NCBI GenBank assembly: GCA_000434235.1
Contig: FR891973.1
Coordinates: 55,741 to 84,011 of the forward strand
Source of the DNA: Alistipes sp. CAG:268
GTDB lineage: Bacteria > Bacteroidota > Bacteroidia > Bacteroidales > Rikenellaceae
Length of the DNA: 28,271 nt
Direction of reading: 5' to 3'
Position numbers and translations under genes: made by a program. Numbering within the stretch: position 1 is the first letter of the stretch; the number at the start of each line of letters is the position of its first letter. The notes below the pieces were generated by a model. It made no database searches. It worked only from the letters and a program-made list of their open reading frames with translations, and was not told the origin of the DNA. This document shows, one piece after another, positions 16,521 to 23,943 of the stretch.

Positions 16521-17357
16521 CTATTGTTTATTTTCAATCAGTTGCCGGGCATCCAGTCCCTCGACCAGCCGGGCGAACAGTTCGCGTCCGCGCGCCGGGT
16601 CGAGGCGCGACCAGCGCGCCACGATATTCACCCGCACCAGGTAGGAGAGCAGGGCATCGATGTCGAAATAGTCGAACACGGCCAGCTCCAGGGCCTCGCG
16701 CCAGCGCACCAGGTCGAGCTTGTGCTCCTTCTCCACGAGGTTCGCCTCCTCGTTCACCGCCGCGATCACGGCATCCACATAGGGGAGCTCGCCGCGGAGT
16801 CCGAAATCGGCGGCCGAGCTCCGCTGGAGCTGTTCGACCACCTCGCCCCCGCCTACGACGGTCTCCTCGACGGCACGTCCCGCCGCACGGGCCGACACGG
16901 CGGCCGCGATGTTGCGCAGGTTGCGGTCGAAGGCCGACCATTCGCGCAGGAAGCGGCTCTCGGCCGCTTCGCAAACCGTATAGTAGGCTCCGAACAGGGC
17001 ACGTTCGAAGCGCTGCGTCGTATCGATCTCGAGCGCCTCCTCACCCTCCGGATCGGCATACGCCCGGATGACGCGGGCCACGGCCTCGGGCATCCTCGCG
17101 GGATTCCGGAGCTCCTCCTCGAGCTCTTCGCGCGTGAGGAGTCCCAGCGGATTGCAGGCCGTGCGTCCGGCACGCAGGGCGGCCAGGTTCTCGCAGTCGT
17201 AGTAGCCGTAGAGCAGCCGCACCTGCCGGGCATCGCGCGCCGAGACGCCGTCGATCACCTCATCGACGATGGCCCGGGCATCGAACCCCTTGGTGTCGGC
17301 ATCAAGGGCATACTCCCGCAATCCGGCAACCAGACAATAATAATCGGTCGCAAACAT
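16521..17357 (-). CDS. DUF2764 protein, probable V-type ATPase subunit C equivalent
   Basis: This 278-residue protein begins MFATDYYCLVAGLREYAL, matching the DUF2764 family (tyrosine-rich start followed by LVAGL). The family sits between E and A in the V-type ATPase operons of Bacteroidetes and, in the same place, of chlamydiae. The protein is almost entirely helical with no membrane segment. That fits the role of subunit C (d/ac39-like), the socket joining the rotor shaft to the proteolipid ring. The functional equivalence is inferred from position and size, not shown by motif. It starts 2 bp after subunit E and ends in TAG 10 bp before subunit A. Confidence 0.8.
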   Translation of the reverse strand: MFATDYYCLVAGLREYALDADTKGFDARAIVDEVIDGVSARDARQVRLLYGYYDCENLAALRAGRTACNPLGLLTREELEEELRNPARMPEAVARVIRAYADPEGEEALEIDTTQRFERALFGAYYTVCEAAESRFLREWSAFDRNLRNIAAAVSARAAGRAVEETVVGGGEVVEQLQRSSAADFGLRGELPYVDAVIAAVNEEANLVEKEHKLDLVRWREALELAVFDYFDIDALLSYLVRVNIVARWSRLDPARGRELFARLVEGLDARQLIENKQ

Positions 17358-17359
17358 CG

Positions 17360-17980
17360 CTATTTATCGGCCTTGAACAACATCCGGGATACCTTCTCGC
17401 GGAGATAGCCGCTCAGCAGCGCCTCCAGATCGGCGTCGGAGAACGAGATGTAGTAGCCGCCCTCCTTGGCGCCCACGCGGAAGCCCGTCTTGACCTCTTT
17501 CGACCAACCCACCTCGACACCGGCCGCAAGCAACTCCTTGGCGCTCTTCTCGAAGGCCGCGTCGAGCGTCTTGCGCTCCGTCTCGGGCAGCAGCGCCTCG
17601 AGTTCGACCTTGCCGCCCTCGGCACCGTTCCAGTTCCGGGCCACGGCCAGCAGCATCTCGCGGATGAAATCCGGATCGAGCGAGGTCTTCTTCACTCCTT
17701 CCGAGGTGGTGCGCGCCACGATCAGCGAGGCGATCTCCGACTTGATCTTCGCCACGGCCTGACGGCCAGCCAGCGCGATCTCGGTCATCGTGTTCTTGCC
17801 GACATCCTCGGCCTTGGCCTGGGCCTTGCGGACGATCGAGTCGGCCTCGGCGTGGGCCTCGGCCACAATGCGCTCGGCCTCCTTGCGGGCTTCGGCCAGC
17901 ACCCGGTCGGCCTCGGCGCGACCCTTCTCCAGACCCTCGTCATAGAGCTTGCGGGTCAATTGTTCCAGTTTGTTCTCCAT
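17360..17980 (-). CDS. atpE: V-type ATP synthase/ATPase subunit E (peripheral stalk)
   Basis: This 206-residue subunit is part of the peripheral stalk that holds the A3B3 head against rotation. Residues 1 to about 90 are a long Ala/Glu/Lys-rich helix with heptad-like spacing (AEADRVLAEARKEAERIVAEA), forming the coiled coil. The C-terminal half is a globular alpha/beta domain that caps the head. It lacks a recognisable G partner in the window. It is the first gene of the ATPase operon and has a good promoter -7 box about 45 bp upstream. Confidence 0.9.
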   Translation of the reverse strand: MENKLEQLTRKLYDEGLEKGRAEADRVLAEARKEAERIVAEAHAEADSIVRKAQAKAEDVGKNTMTEIALAGRQAVAKIKSEIASLIVARTTSEGVKKTSLDPDFIREMLLAVARNWNGAEGGKVELEALLPETERKTLDAAFEKSAKELLAAGVEVGWSKEVKTGFRVGAKEGGYYISFSDADLEALLSGYLREKVSRMLFKADK

Positions 17981-18023
17981 AGCGTTTATTCGGTTTTGAT
18001 TATCGTTTTTCGGTTTTGGCCTA

Positions 18024-18031
18024 CAAATATA
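18024..18031 (-). promoter_or_regulatory. -7 promoter box of the V-type ATPase operon
   Basis: On the minus strand TATATTTG (18031-18024) matches TAnnTTTG. Transcription would begin near 18017, leaving a leader of about 37 nt before subunit E. No convincing -33 TTG is found at the usual spacing, which falls in a GC-rich stretch. Confidence 0.5.
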
Positions 18032-18092
18032 GAAAAGATTCCCGGAAAACCGCGCCTTCGGGCAACAATTTATCCGCTTTTAAGCAATTCGG

Positions 18093-18130
18093 ACAACAAA
18101 GCCGGCCGACAGACGAATCTGCCGGCCGGC
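18093..18130 (-). terminator. Intrinsic terminator of the DUF4301 gene
   Basis: On the minus strand a 13-bp stem with one G-U pair (18130-18118 with 18113-18101) closes a TTCG loop. It is followed by TTTGTTGT. It starts 20 bp after the DUF4301 stop codon and separates that gene from the ATPase operon. Confidence 0.8.
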
Positions 18131-18149
18131 CCCGAAGGTTTCAGCACGC

Positions 18150-19583
18150 TCACTGATGCTGCGGGCGCAGCAGATCCTGCACCACCTTGACCGGCGAGAA
18201 GGTCGAGACGGGCACGTCCACGAAGACCGTATTCCACCGCGCCATCGAGCCGTTCCACAGTCCCGGCAGCTCCTGTGCACGCAGTTCGCGGCCGCCGCTC
18301 GACTTCGACGAGATGAAGCCCGTCGCGGGATCGACATAGCGCCGCAGGTCGAAGTGTCCGCCCTGCGCATCGCGCACGCCGCAGACCAGATCGACGGGGT
18401 TGAAGTGCGTGGCCGACTTCATCAGGGGCAGGTCGGCCGGTGCGATCTGGCTCGACTCGGCGATCTGCAGTGACTCCGTGCCGTCGGGGTTTGCCACCCA
18501 GAACGGGCCGCCGCCCGGCTCGCCTTCGTTGCGGACCATGCCGCACACGCGGATCGGACGGTCGAGCACGGCGCGCAGCAGCGCGGCGTCGTAACTTTCG
18601 GGCAGCATCACGCACAGCCGCGTCTCGACGAAGCGGGCGACCGCATCGAGGTCGGCCGTACCCGCATCGATGGCACGCAGGCAGTCGAACGCCTCACGCT
18701 GGAGGTCGATGAGCACGCCGGCCAACGCCTTCTTGTAACGGACCGTATCGCCGCGCCGGGCATCGGTGGTCACGTTGTCGATGTTCTTGATGAAGATCAG
18801 ATCGGCATCGATCTCGTTCAGGTTCTCGATCAGCGCGCCGTGACCGGCCGGGCGGAAGAGCAGCGAGCCGTCCTCCTGCCGGCAGAGCGTGTTGTCGGGA
18901 TTCACCGCCACGGTGTCCGTCGCGGGCTTCTGCACCGAGAAGGAGATGTCGTAACGCACGCCGTAGCGGGCCTCATACTGCGGCACCTTCTCCGCAAGCA
19001 GCGTCCGGAAAGCCTCCATGTGCTCGGGCGATACGGTGAAGTGCAGCCGCACGACACCGTTCGAGGCGGCGTAGGCGGCACCCTCGACCAGATGCTCCTC
19101 GACGGCCTTGCGCGCTCCGTCGGGATAGGCGTGGAAGGTCACCAGCCCCTTGGGCTTGTGGCCGTAGTTGAGTCCTCCGTTCACGATGGCATCGACCGTG
19201 GCGCGGTCGTCGGCCTCGGGAGGCAGCACGGCCCGGAGTTCGGGCCAGAAGGCGAAGCGCTCGATGTTTTCGAGCAGCACGTCGATGCCCTTTCCGCGCT
19301 TGCCCTCATTGACAAACTCGAAGAGTTCCTTGAACATCCGCGTGGCTGCGCCCGATGCGGGCACGAACTTCACCACGCGCAGCCCCGCCACGGCCGCATC
19401 GTACCGTGCGACGGCCGCATCGACCTCGGCCCCGTCGAGCACCAGCACGCCGTCGCCGGGCGACGCCGCGCGGACGACCTTCAGGAAGGGGAATCCCCGG
19501 CGGAAATTTTCGACCTGTTCCTCCACCCGTTCGGGAGCCAGACCGTGGTCGGCGATCTGTTTCAAATCTTGCGGTGTAAACAT
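18150..19583 (-). CDS. DUF4301 family protein, possible nucleotidyltransferase-like fold
   Basis: This 477-residue protein belongs to the uncharacterised, mainly Bacteroidetes family DUF4301, recognised by its MFTPQDLKQIADHGL start, VKFVPASGAATRMFK and KPKGLVTFH. The start at 19583 is chosen because upstream in-frame codons give a low-complexity Arg/Gly tail absent from the family. It is soluble with no signal peptide. Four stretches recall UDP-sugar pyrophosphorylases: SGAATRMFK at 77-85 (cf. GxGTR), HKPKGLVTFH at 142-151 (cf. PKG), PAGHGALIENL at 245-255 (cf. PdGNGGLy), and FIKNIDN at 264-270 (cf. the VDN metal site). It is transcribed alone, divergently from murB. Family assignment is firm, function inferred. 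Confidence 0.85.
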   Translation of the reverse strand: MFTPQDLKQIADHGLAPERVEEQVENFRRGFPFLKVVRAASPGDGVLVLDGAEVDAAVARYDAAVAGLRVVKFVPASGAATRMFKELFEFVNEGKRGKGIDVLLENIERFAFWPELRAVLPPEADDRATVDAIVNGGLNYGHKPKGLVTFHAYPDGARKAVEEHLVEGAAYAASNGVVRLHFTVSPEHMEAFRTLLAEKVPQYEARYGVRYDISFSVQKPATDTVAVNPDNTLCRQEDGSLLFRPAGHGALIENLNEIDADLIFIKNIDNVTTDARRGDTVRYKKALAGVLIDLQREAFDCLRAIDAGTADLDAVARFVETRLCVMLPESYDAALLRAVLDRPIRVCGMVRNEGEPGGGPFWVANPDGTESLQIAESSQIAPADLPLMKSATHFNPVDLVCGVRDAQGGHFDLRRYVDPATGFISSKSSGGRELRAQELPGLWNGSMARWNTVFVDVPVSTFSPVKVVQDLLRPQHQ

Positions 19584-19710
19584 ATCGGTTTTCGTTTTAT
19601 GGTTTGTCCTGCACACACCGGCACCGGGACCGGCCGGTCCGCGGCGCCGACCGCCGCCCCGAAGGCCCGCCCGAAACCGGCGGGGGAGACGATATTGGGA
19701 GCTGCGATCA

Positions 19711-19740
19711 TTCAAAGTTATCAAATTATTCCTAACTTTG
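19711..19740 (+). promoter_or_regulatory. murB promoter, predicted leaderless transcript
   Basis: TAACTTTG (19733-19740) matches the Bacteroidetes -7 consensus, and a near-consensus TTC (19711-19713) lies 19 bp upstream in the -33 position. The murB ATG starts only 6 nt after the box, about where transcription should begin, so the mRNA would have almost no leader. Confidence 0.6.
19713..19720 (-). promoter_or_regulatory. -7 promoter box for the DUF4301 gene
   Basis: On the minus strand TAACTTTG (19720-19713) matches TAnnTTTG. Transcription would start near 19706, giving a leader of about 120 nt. This box is the exact mirror of the murB -7 box 12 bp away. No good -33 element is present at the expected spacing. 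Confidence 0.45.
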
Positions 19741-19746
19741 CACATC

Positions 19747-20754
19747 ATGATCCGAGAATTTCATCATATCGACCTGCGCGACCGCAACAGCTTCGGCGTC
19801 GCACAGCGGGCCGAGAGGCTCGTCGAATTCGAGACCCCGGCCGACCTGCGGGAGCTCTTCGCCGGCGGCATACCCGAACGCTGGACCGTCCTGAGCGGCG
19901 GCAACAACATCCTCTTCACCCGCGACTACGACGGGATGCTGCTGACCCCGGTCGCCCGCGGCATCGGAATCATCTCGGACGACGGAGAGCGGGTCCGCGT
20001 ACGGGCCGAAGCGGGCGTCGAATGGGACGACCTGGTCGAGTGGTCGGTCGAGCGCGGGCTGTGGGGCATCGAGAACCTCTCGCTGATCCCCGGAAAGGCC
20101 GGCGCGGCCCCCGTGCAGAACATCGGGGCCTACGGCTGCGAGGCCGGAGACTCGATCGAGCGGGTCGAGATGTACTGCGTCGAGACGGGCGCCATGCTCA
20201 CACTCGACGCCGCACACTGCGGCTTCGGCTACCGCGAGAGCGTCTTCAAGCATTCGCTCAAGGGGCGGGTCGTCATCACGGCCGTCGAGCTGCTGCTGCA
20301 CCGCACGCCCCGCCCGAAGCTGGGCTACGGCGACGTGGAACGCGAGGTCGAGGCCCGCGGCGGGGCGACGCTCCGCAACATCCGCGAGGCGGTCTGCGCC
20401 ATCCGCCGTGCCAAGCTGCCCGACCCCGGAGTGCTGGGCAACGCGGGCAGTTTCTTCAAGAACCCGGTCGTCGGGGCGGACACGGCCGCAGGGCTGCTGG
20501 CCGAATTCCCCGACATGCCCCACTACCCCGCCCCGGAAGGCCGCGTGAAACTGGCCGCCGGATGGCTGATCGACCGTGCGGGGCTGAAGGGACACCGTGA
20601 GGGCCGCGTGGGGGTGCACGAACGGCAGGCGCTCGTGCTGGTGAACCTCGGAGGCGCCACCGGAGGCGAGGTCATCGCCTTTGCCCGCAAGGTGCAGGAG
20701 GCGGTCCACGCACGTTTCGGCATCGCCATAGACACGGAAGTAAACATCCTGTGA
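19747..20754 (+). CDS. murB: UDP-N-acetylenolpyruvoylglucosamine reductase
   Basis: This 335-residue FAD-dependent enzyme reduces UDP-GlcNAc-enolpyruvate to UDP-MurNAc with NADPH in peptidoglycan synthesis in the cytoplasm. The FAD-binding part shows LSGGNNILFT (about 49-58), and GIENLSLIPGKAGAAPVQNIGAYG (about 105-128) is the classic MurB signature. The catalytic serine is in GNAGSFFKNP (about 233-242), and the C-terminal KLAAGWLIDRAGLKG block (about 268-282) is also present. The insertion with VEMYC...FGYRESVFK is the type I (E. coli-like) arrangement. The ATG at 19747 is the only start consistent with both the promoter and the MIREFHHIDLRDRNSFG beginning. It heads an operon with tilS 1 bp downstream. 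Confidence 0.97.
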   Translation: MIREFHHIDLRDRNSFGVAQRAERLVEFETPADLRELFAGGIPERWTVLSGGNNILFTRDYDGMLLTPVARGIGIISDDGERVRVRAEAGVEWDDLVEWSVERGLWGIENLSLIPGKAGAAPVQNIGAYGCEAGDSIERVEMYCVETGAMLTLDAAHCGFGYRESVFKHSLKGRVVITAVELLLHRTPRPKLGYGDVEREVEARGGATLRNIREAVCAIRRAKLPDPGVLGNAGSFFKNPVVGADTAAGLLAEFPDMPHYPAPEGRVKLAAGWLIDRAGLKGHREGRVGVHERQALVLVNLGGATGGEVIAFARKVQEAVHARFGIAIDTEVNIL

Positions 20755-20755
20755 T

Positions 20756-22099
20756 ATGAACCTGATCGACGCATTCCAGCGATACATCGAGGAGAACCGG
20801 CTGCTGACCCGCGACGACCGCATCCTGCTGACCGTTTCGGGCGGCGTGGACTCGATGGTCATGCTCTCGCTCTTCACCCGTTGCGGCTACACGGTGGGGG
20901 TCGCCCACTGCAACTTCCAGCTCCGCGGCTCGGAGAGCGACGAGGACGAGGTGCTCGTGGCCGAGGAGGCCGCACGCTGCGGCGTGCCGTGCTACAACAA
21001 GCGGTTCGAGACCGCCGCCGAGATGGAGCGCACGGGCGAATCGATGGAGATGGCGGCCCGGCGGCTGCGCTACGCATGGTTCGACGAGCTGAGCAGCGAA
21101 TACGGCTACACGGCGGTAGCCGTCGCCCACCACGCCGACGACTCGATCGAGACCTTCTTCATCAACCTGCTGCGCGGCACCGGTCTGCGCGGCCTGACCG
21201 GCATCTCGACCCAGGTGGGACGGATCGTCCGCCCGCTGATGTTCGCCTCGCGCAAGGAGATCCTCGAATATGCCGTGCAGAACCACATTCCCTTCCGCGA
21301 GGACTCGTCGAACCGCTCGACGAAGTACCTCCGCAACAAGATCCGTCTGGGCCTCATCCCCCGCATCCGGGAGATCAATCCCAAGTTCACGGAGCTCATG
21401 CGCAAGAACCTCGGGAGGCTGACCGACGCGCAGCTCTTCATCAACCACGGCATCGAGCGCATCCGCGACGAGGCCGTCACCTCGGAGGAGGGCATCGACA
21501 CGATCTACCCGGGCCGCATCGACCCGGCCTTCCCGCGGGGGTTCGTCATCTACGAACTGCTCAGCTCCTCCTACGGATTCAAGGGCGACGTAGTCGATTC
21601 GCTCTGCCGCGCCCTCGACGAAGGGGCTACCGGGCGGAAGTTCTACGCCCGCGACCGCATGGCCGTCATCGACCGCGGACGGATCGTCGTCTCGCCCATC
21701 GCCCCCGACGACGACTGCCTGACCACCGTGCCGCAGGGCGCCCTGCGCAGCTACTGCGGCAACGCGGTGCTCTTCTACGAATACTGCCCGATCGACGACA
21801 TCCGCACGTTCGGCGTCCCGGAGCACATCGCGCAGGTCGATGCCGACAAGCTGCGCTTCCCGCTGACGCTCCGCCGCTGGCGCGAGGGCGACTGGTTCAT
21901 CCCCTACGGCATGACGGGCCGCAAGAAGGTGAGCGACTACCTGATCGACACCAAGGTTTCGACCCCCGAGAAACAGCGCCAGTTCGTGCTGCTCTCGGGC
22001 GACGAGATCGTCTGGCTCGTCGGCCGCCGCATCGACGACCGCTACCGCCTGACCCGCGACACGGAGAACGTGCTGCGCATCACCAAAGAGATCGTATGA
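20756..22099 (+). CDS. tilS: tRNA(Ile)-lysidine synthase
   Basis: This 447-residue enzyme attaches lysine to C34 of the CAU-anticodon tRNA-Ile so that it reads AUA codons. The ATP pyrophosphatase (PP-loop) motif SGGVDS is at 28-33. It is followed by VAHCNFQLRGSESDED (about 49-64), VAVAHHADDSIETFFINLLRGTGLRGL (about 121-147) and REDSSNRSTKYLRNKIR, all standard for TilS. The C-terminal domain (from about 360, PLTLRRWREGDWFIPYGMTGRKKVSDYLID) is the TilS substrate-binding C domain. The length is that of full-length forms. It lies 1 bp after murB and 1 bp before holA, so it is co-transcribed. Confidence 0.97.
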   Translation: MNLIDAFQRYIEENRLLTRDDRILLTVSGGVDSMVMLSLFTRCGYTVGVAHCNFQLRGSESDEDEVLVAEEAARCGVPCYNKRFETAAEMERTGESMEMAARRLRYAWFDELSSEYGYTAVAVAHHADDSIETFFINLLRGTGLRGLTGISTQVGRIVRPLMFASRKEILEYAVQNHIPFREDSSNRSTKYLRNKIRLGLIPRIREINPKFTELMRKNLGRLTDAQLFINHGIERIRDEAVTSEEGIDTIYPGRIDPAFPRGFVIYELLSSSYGFKGDVVDSLCRALDEGATGRKFYARDRMAVIDRGRIVVSPIAPDDDCLTTVPQGALRSYCGNAVLFYEYCPIDDIRTFGVPEHIAQVDADKLRFPLTLRRWREGDWFIPYGMTGRKKVSDYLIDTKVSTPEKQRQFVLLSGDEIVWLVGRRIDDRYRLTRDTENVLRITKEIV

Positions 22100-22100
22100 C

Positions 22101-23171
22101 ATGGCCAAGAGCGCTGTAAAATTCAAGGATACGGTATCCGAGTACGAACGCCTGGCCCGGGAGATCCGGAGCCGGAAGTTCGCCCCCGTCTACCTGCTCA
22201 TGGGCGAGGAGAGCTACTTCATCGACTCGCTGGCCGACCTGCTTGCCGCAACGGTGCTCGACGAGGCCGCACGGGCCTTCAACCAGATCACCGTCTACGG
22301 CCGCGACACCGAGGCCGGGCAGGTGGTGAACCTCTGCCGGCAGATGCCCATGATGGGATCGTACCAGGTGGTGATCCTCAAGGAGGCCCAGCAGCTGCGC
22401 GGCATCGAGCGTCTCTCGCTCTACACGCAGAAGCCCTCGCCGACGACCATCCTCGTCATCTGCCACAAGGAGAAGAACGTGGACAAGCGCTCGGCCTTCT
22501 ACAAGGGGTGTGCGGCCAACGGCGCGGTGCTCGAATCGGTCCGCCCGCGCGACTACGAGATCGCCTCGTGGCTCCAGCAGTTCATCCGGGAGCGGGGGCT
22601 GACGATCGACGCCAAGGCGCTGTCGATGCTCACCGACCACCTCGGCACCGACATCGCGAAGATCTCGAACGAACTGCACAAACTCACGGTCTCGCTGCCC
22701 GAGGGCACGACCCGCATCACCGATGCGGACATCGAGGCCAACATCGGTATCTCGAAGGATTTCAACAACTTCGAGCTCTGCAAGGCCGTCGCTACACGCG
22801 ACATGGCCCGGGCGCTGATGATCGCCGACCACTTCGCCCGTAACCCCAAGGACAACCCGCTGCTGCTCACCATCATGGCCCTGTTCGGCCAGTTCCGCGA
22901 CCTGTTCGTGGTCAATTACCTCGGCTGGCTCTCGCGCCGCAAGGGGCGCCCCTTCCCTCAGGACCAGGAGCTCATGCGGATCCTGCGCAAGAACAACACG
23001 TTCGTGCTCGGGGAGATCAAGCAGAACGCGGCCCGCTGGGACAACCGCAAGGTATTCAACATCCTGGGACTGCTGCGCGAATACGACGCCAAGAGCAAGG
23101 GGCTCAACTCGGGCGGAGCGTCGGACGGTGAGCTGCTGCGCGAACTGCTGCTGAAAATCTTCCTCCAGTGA
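22101..23171 (+). CDS. holA: DNA polymerase III subunit delta
   Basis: This 356-residue protein is the clamp-loader wrench that opens the sliding clamp. The start MAKSAVKFKDTVSEYERLAREIRSRKFAPVYLLMGEESYFID is characteristic (K-F-APVYLL-GEE..FID). The AAA+-like fold lacks a working Walker A, as expected for delta. The middle block LTDHLGTDIAKISNELHKL and NIGISKDFNNFELCKAVATRD (about 188-235), and the C-terminal helical collar (NPLLLTIMALFGQFRDLF), match the family. It starts 1 bp after tilS and its TGA overlaps the next gene's GTG by 4 nt. Confidence 0.95.
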   Translation: MAKSAVKFKDTVSEYERLAREIRSRKFAPVYLLMGEESYFIDSLADLLAATVLDEAARAFNQITVYGRDTEAGQVVNLCRQMPMMGSYQVVILKEAQQLRGIERLSLYTQKPSPTTILVICHKEKNVDKRSAFYKGCAANGAVLESVRPRDYEIASWLQQFIRERGLTIDAKALSMLTDHLGTDIAKISNELHKLTVSLPEGTTRITDADIEANIGISKDFNNFELCKAVATRDMARALMIADHFARNPKDNPLLLTIMALFGQFRDLFVVNYLGWLSRRKGRPFPQDQELMRILRKNNTFVLGEIKQNAARWDNRKVFNILGLLREYDAKSKGLNSGGASDGELLRELLLKIFLQ

Positions 23172-23887
23172 CCGAACTCCGCCTATACCAGACGATCCAC
23201 ATCGCCCGCGGCAGGGCCCGCAACGTCGCGGCACACATCGCCCTGCTCGACGCCGCCGCGCGCACGCTCTTCGGCCGCCGCTACATGCCCGGCACGGAAC
23301 GCCTCACCTCCCGCATCGAGGCACTTGCCGCCGCCGAGCGCTATCCCCGCGCCGTCTCGGGATTCGTGCGCCTCGAGCTGGCTCCCGACGGCCGGGAAGA
23401 GCTCCTTGCGGCCGGCACCTCGCTCTACGACGGATACGCCCTGCGCAGCCTGATGCCCGAGGCCGCAACCGTCCGCTACGACCTGCCGCTGACCGACGCC
23501 CCGACGACGCTCCGCGAAGCCGCCGTCGCGCTCGCCGACCTCGAGGCCGCCCGCCGCGGGGCGACGAAAGCCGTGCGCTGCACGGCCGACGGCTCGCTCC
23601 TTTCGGCCGACGACGCCCCCCTCTTCGCCGTCAGCGGACACACCCTGCTGGCCCCCACCGCCCCGACCAGCGTCGAGGGAACATTGCTGCGCGAAGCGGC
23701 CCGGCGGATCGGGCTGACGCTCCGCGAGGAGCCCGTCCGGTGCGGTGACCTGCGACGGCTGGACGAACTCCTCTACGTCGATCACCGGGGCATCACGGCC
23801 CTCTCACGCTGCGACGGCATTCCCTTCATGTCACTCACGGCCGAACGCCTGGCCGGAGCTCTCGAGGCGCTGTTCCCTAAAATGTAG
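23168..23887 (+). CDS. Class-IV-aminotransferase-like protein with altered active site
   Basis: This 239-residue protein resembles the short Bacteroidetes PabC-like proteins: LYQTIHIARGRARNVAAHIALLDAAARTLFG (6-36) fits ET(I/L)R...G...N...H..R, and GATKAVRCTADGSLLSADDAPLFAV (131-155) fits GADEALLLD.DG.VTE...NLF. Authentic members make 4-aminobenzoate or transaminate branched-chain substrates using pyridoxal phosphate. Here the aligned PLP-lysine position is Thr113 and the conserved Glu of VTE is Ser146, so the normal chemistry is doubtful. The start is GTG within a GTGA overlap with holA, indicating coupled translation. It is the last gene of the murB operon. Codon use looks like its neighbours and the frame is intact, so it is not an obvious pseudogene. 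The fold assignment is moderate. Confidence 0.55.
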   Translation: MTELRLYQTIHIARGRARNVAAHIALLDAAARTLFGRRYMPGTERLTSRIEALAAAERYPRAVSGFVRLELAPDGREELLAAGTSLYDGYALRSLMPEAATVRYDLPLTDAPTTLREAAVALADLEAARRGATKAVRCTADGSLLSADDAPLFAVSGHTLLAPTAPTSVEGTLLREAARRIGLTLREEPVRCGDLRRLDELLYVDHRGITALSRCDGIPFMSLTAERLAGALEALFPKM

Positions 23888-23916
23888 AAACCGGGGAGCG
23901 GCCTGCCGCACTACCT

Positions 23917-23940
23917 TTCGGGATTCCGTAAAATCCCGAA
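23917..23940 (+). other. Hairpin abutting the next start codon
   Basis: TTCGGGATT (23917-23925) pairs perfectly with AATCCCGAA (23932-23940) around a 6-nt loop. It ends 3 nt before the ATG at 23944 and has no T-run, so it could block ribosome access or mark the end of the murB operon. A near-consensus -7 box TACCTTTC (23912-23919) overlaps its left arm. Confidence 0.4.
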
Positions 23941-23943
23941 TCC

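Noticed and set aside
13256..17071. Open reading frame of about 1270 codons on the plus strand across the ATPase A and B genes
   Set aside because: Same cause: antisense shadow of conserved genes, with no recognisable domain.
19584..19748. N-terminal extension of the DUF4301 protein by 55 residues
   Set aside because: The extension is Arg/Gly-rich, would run through the DUF4301 promoter itself, and is absent from the family start MFTPxDLxQI.
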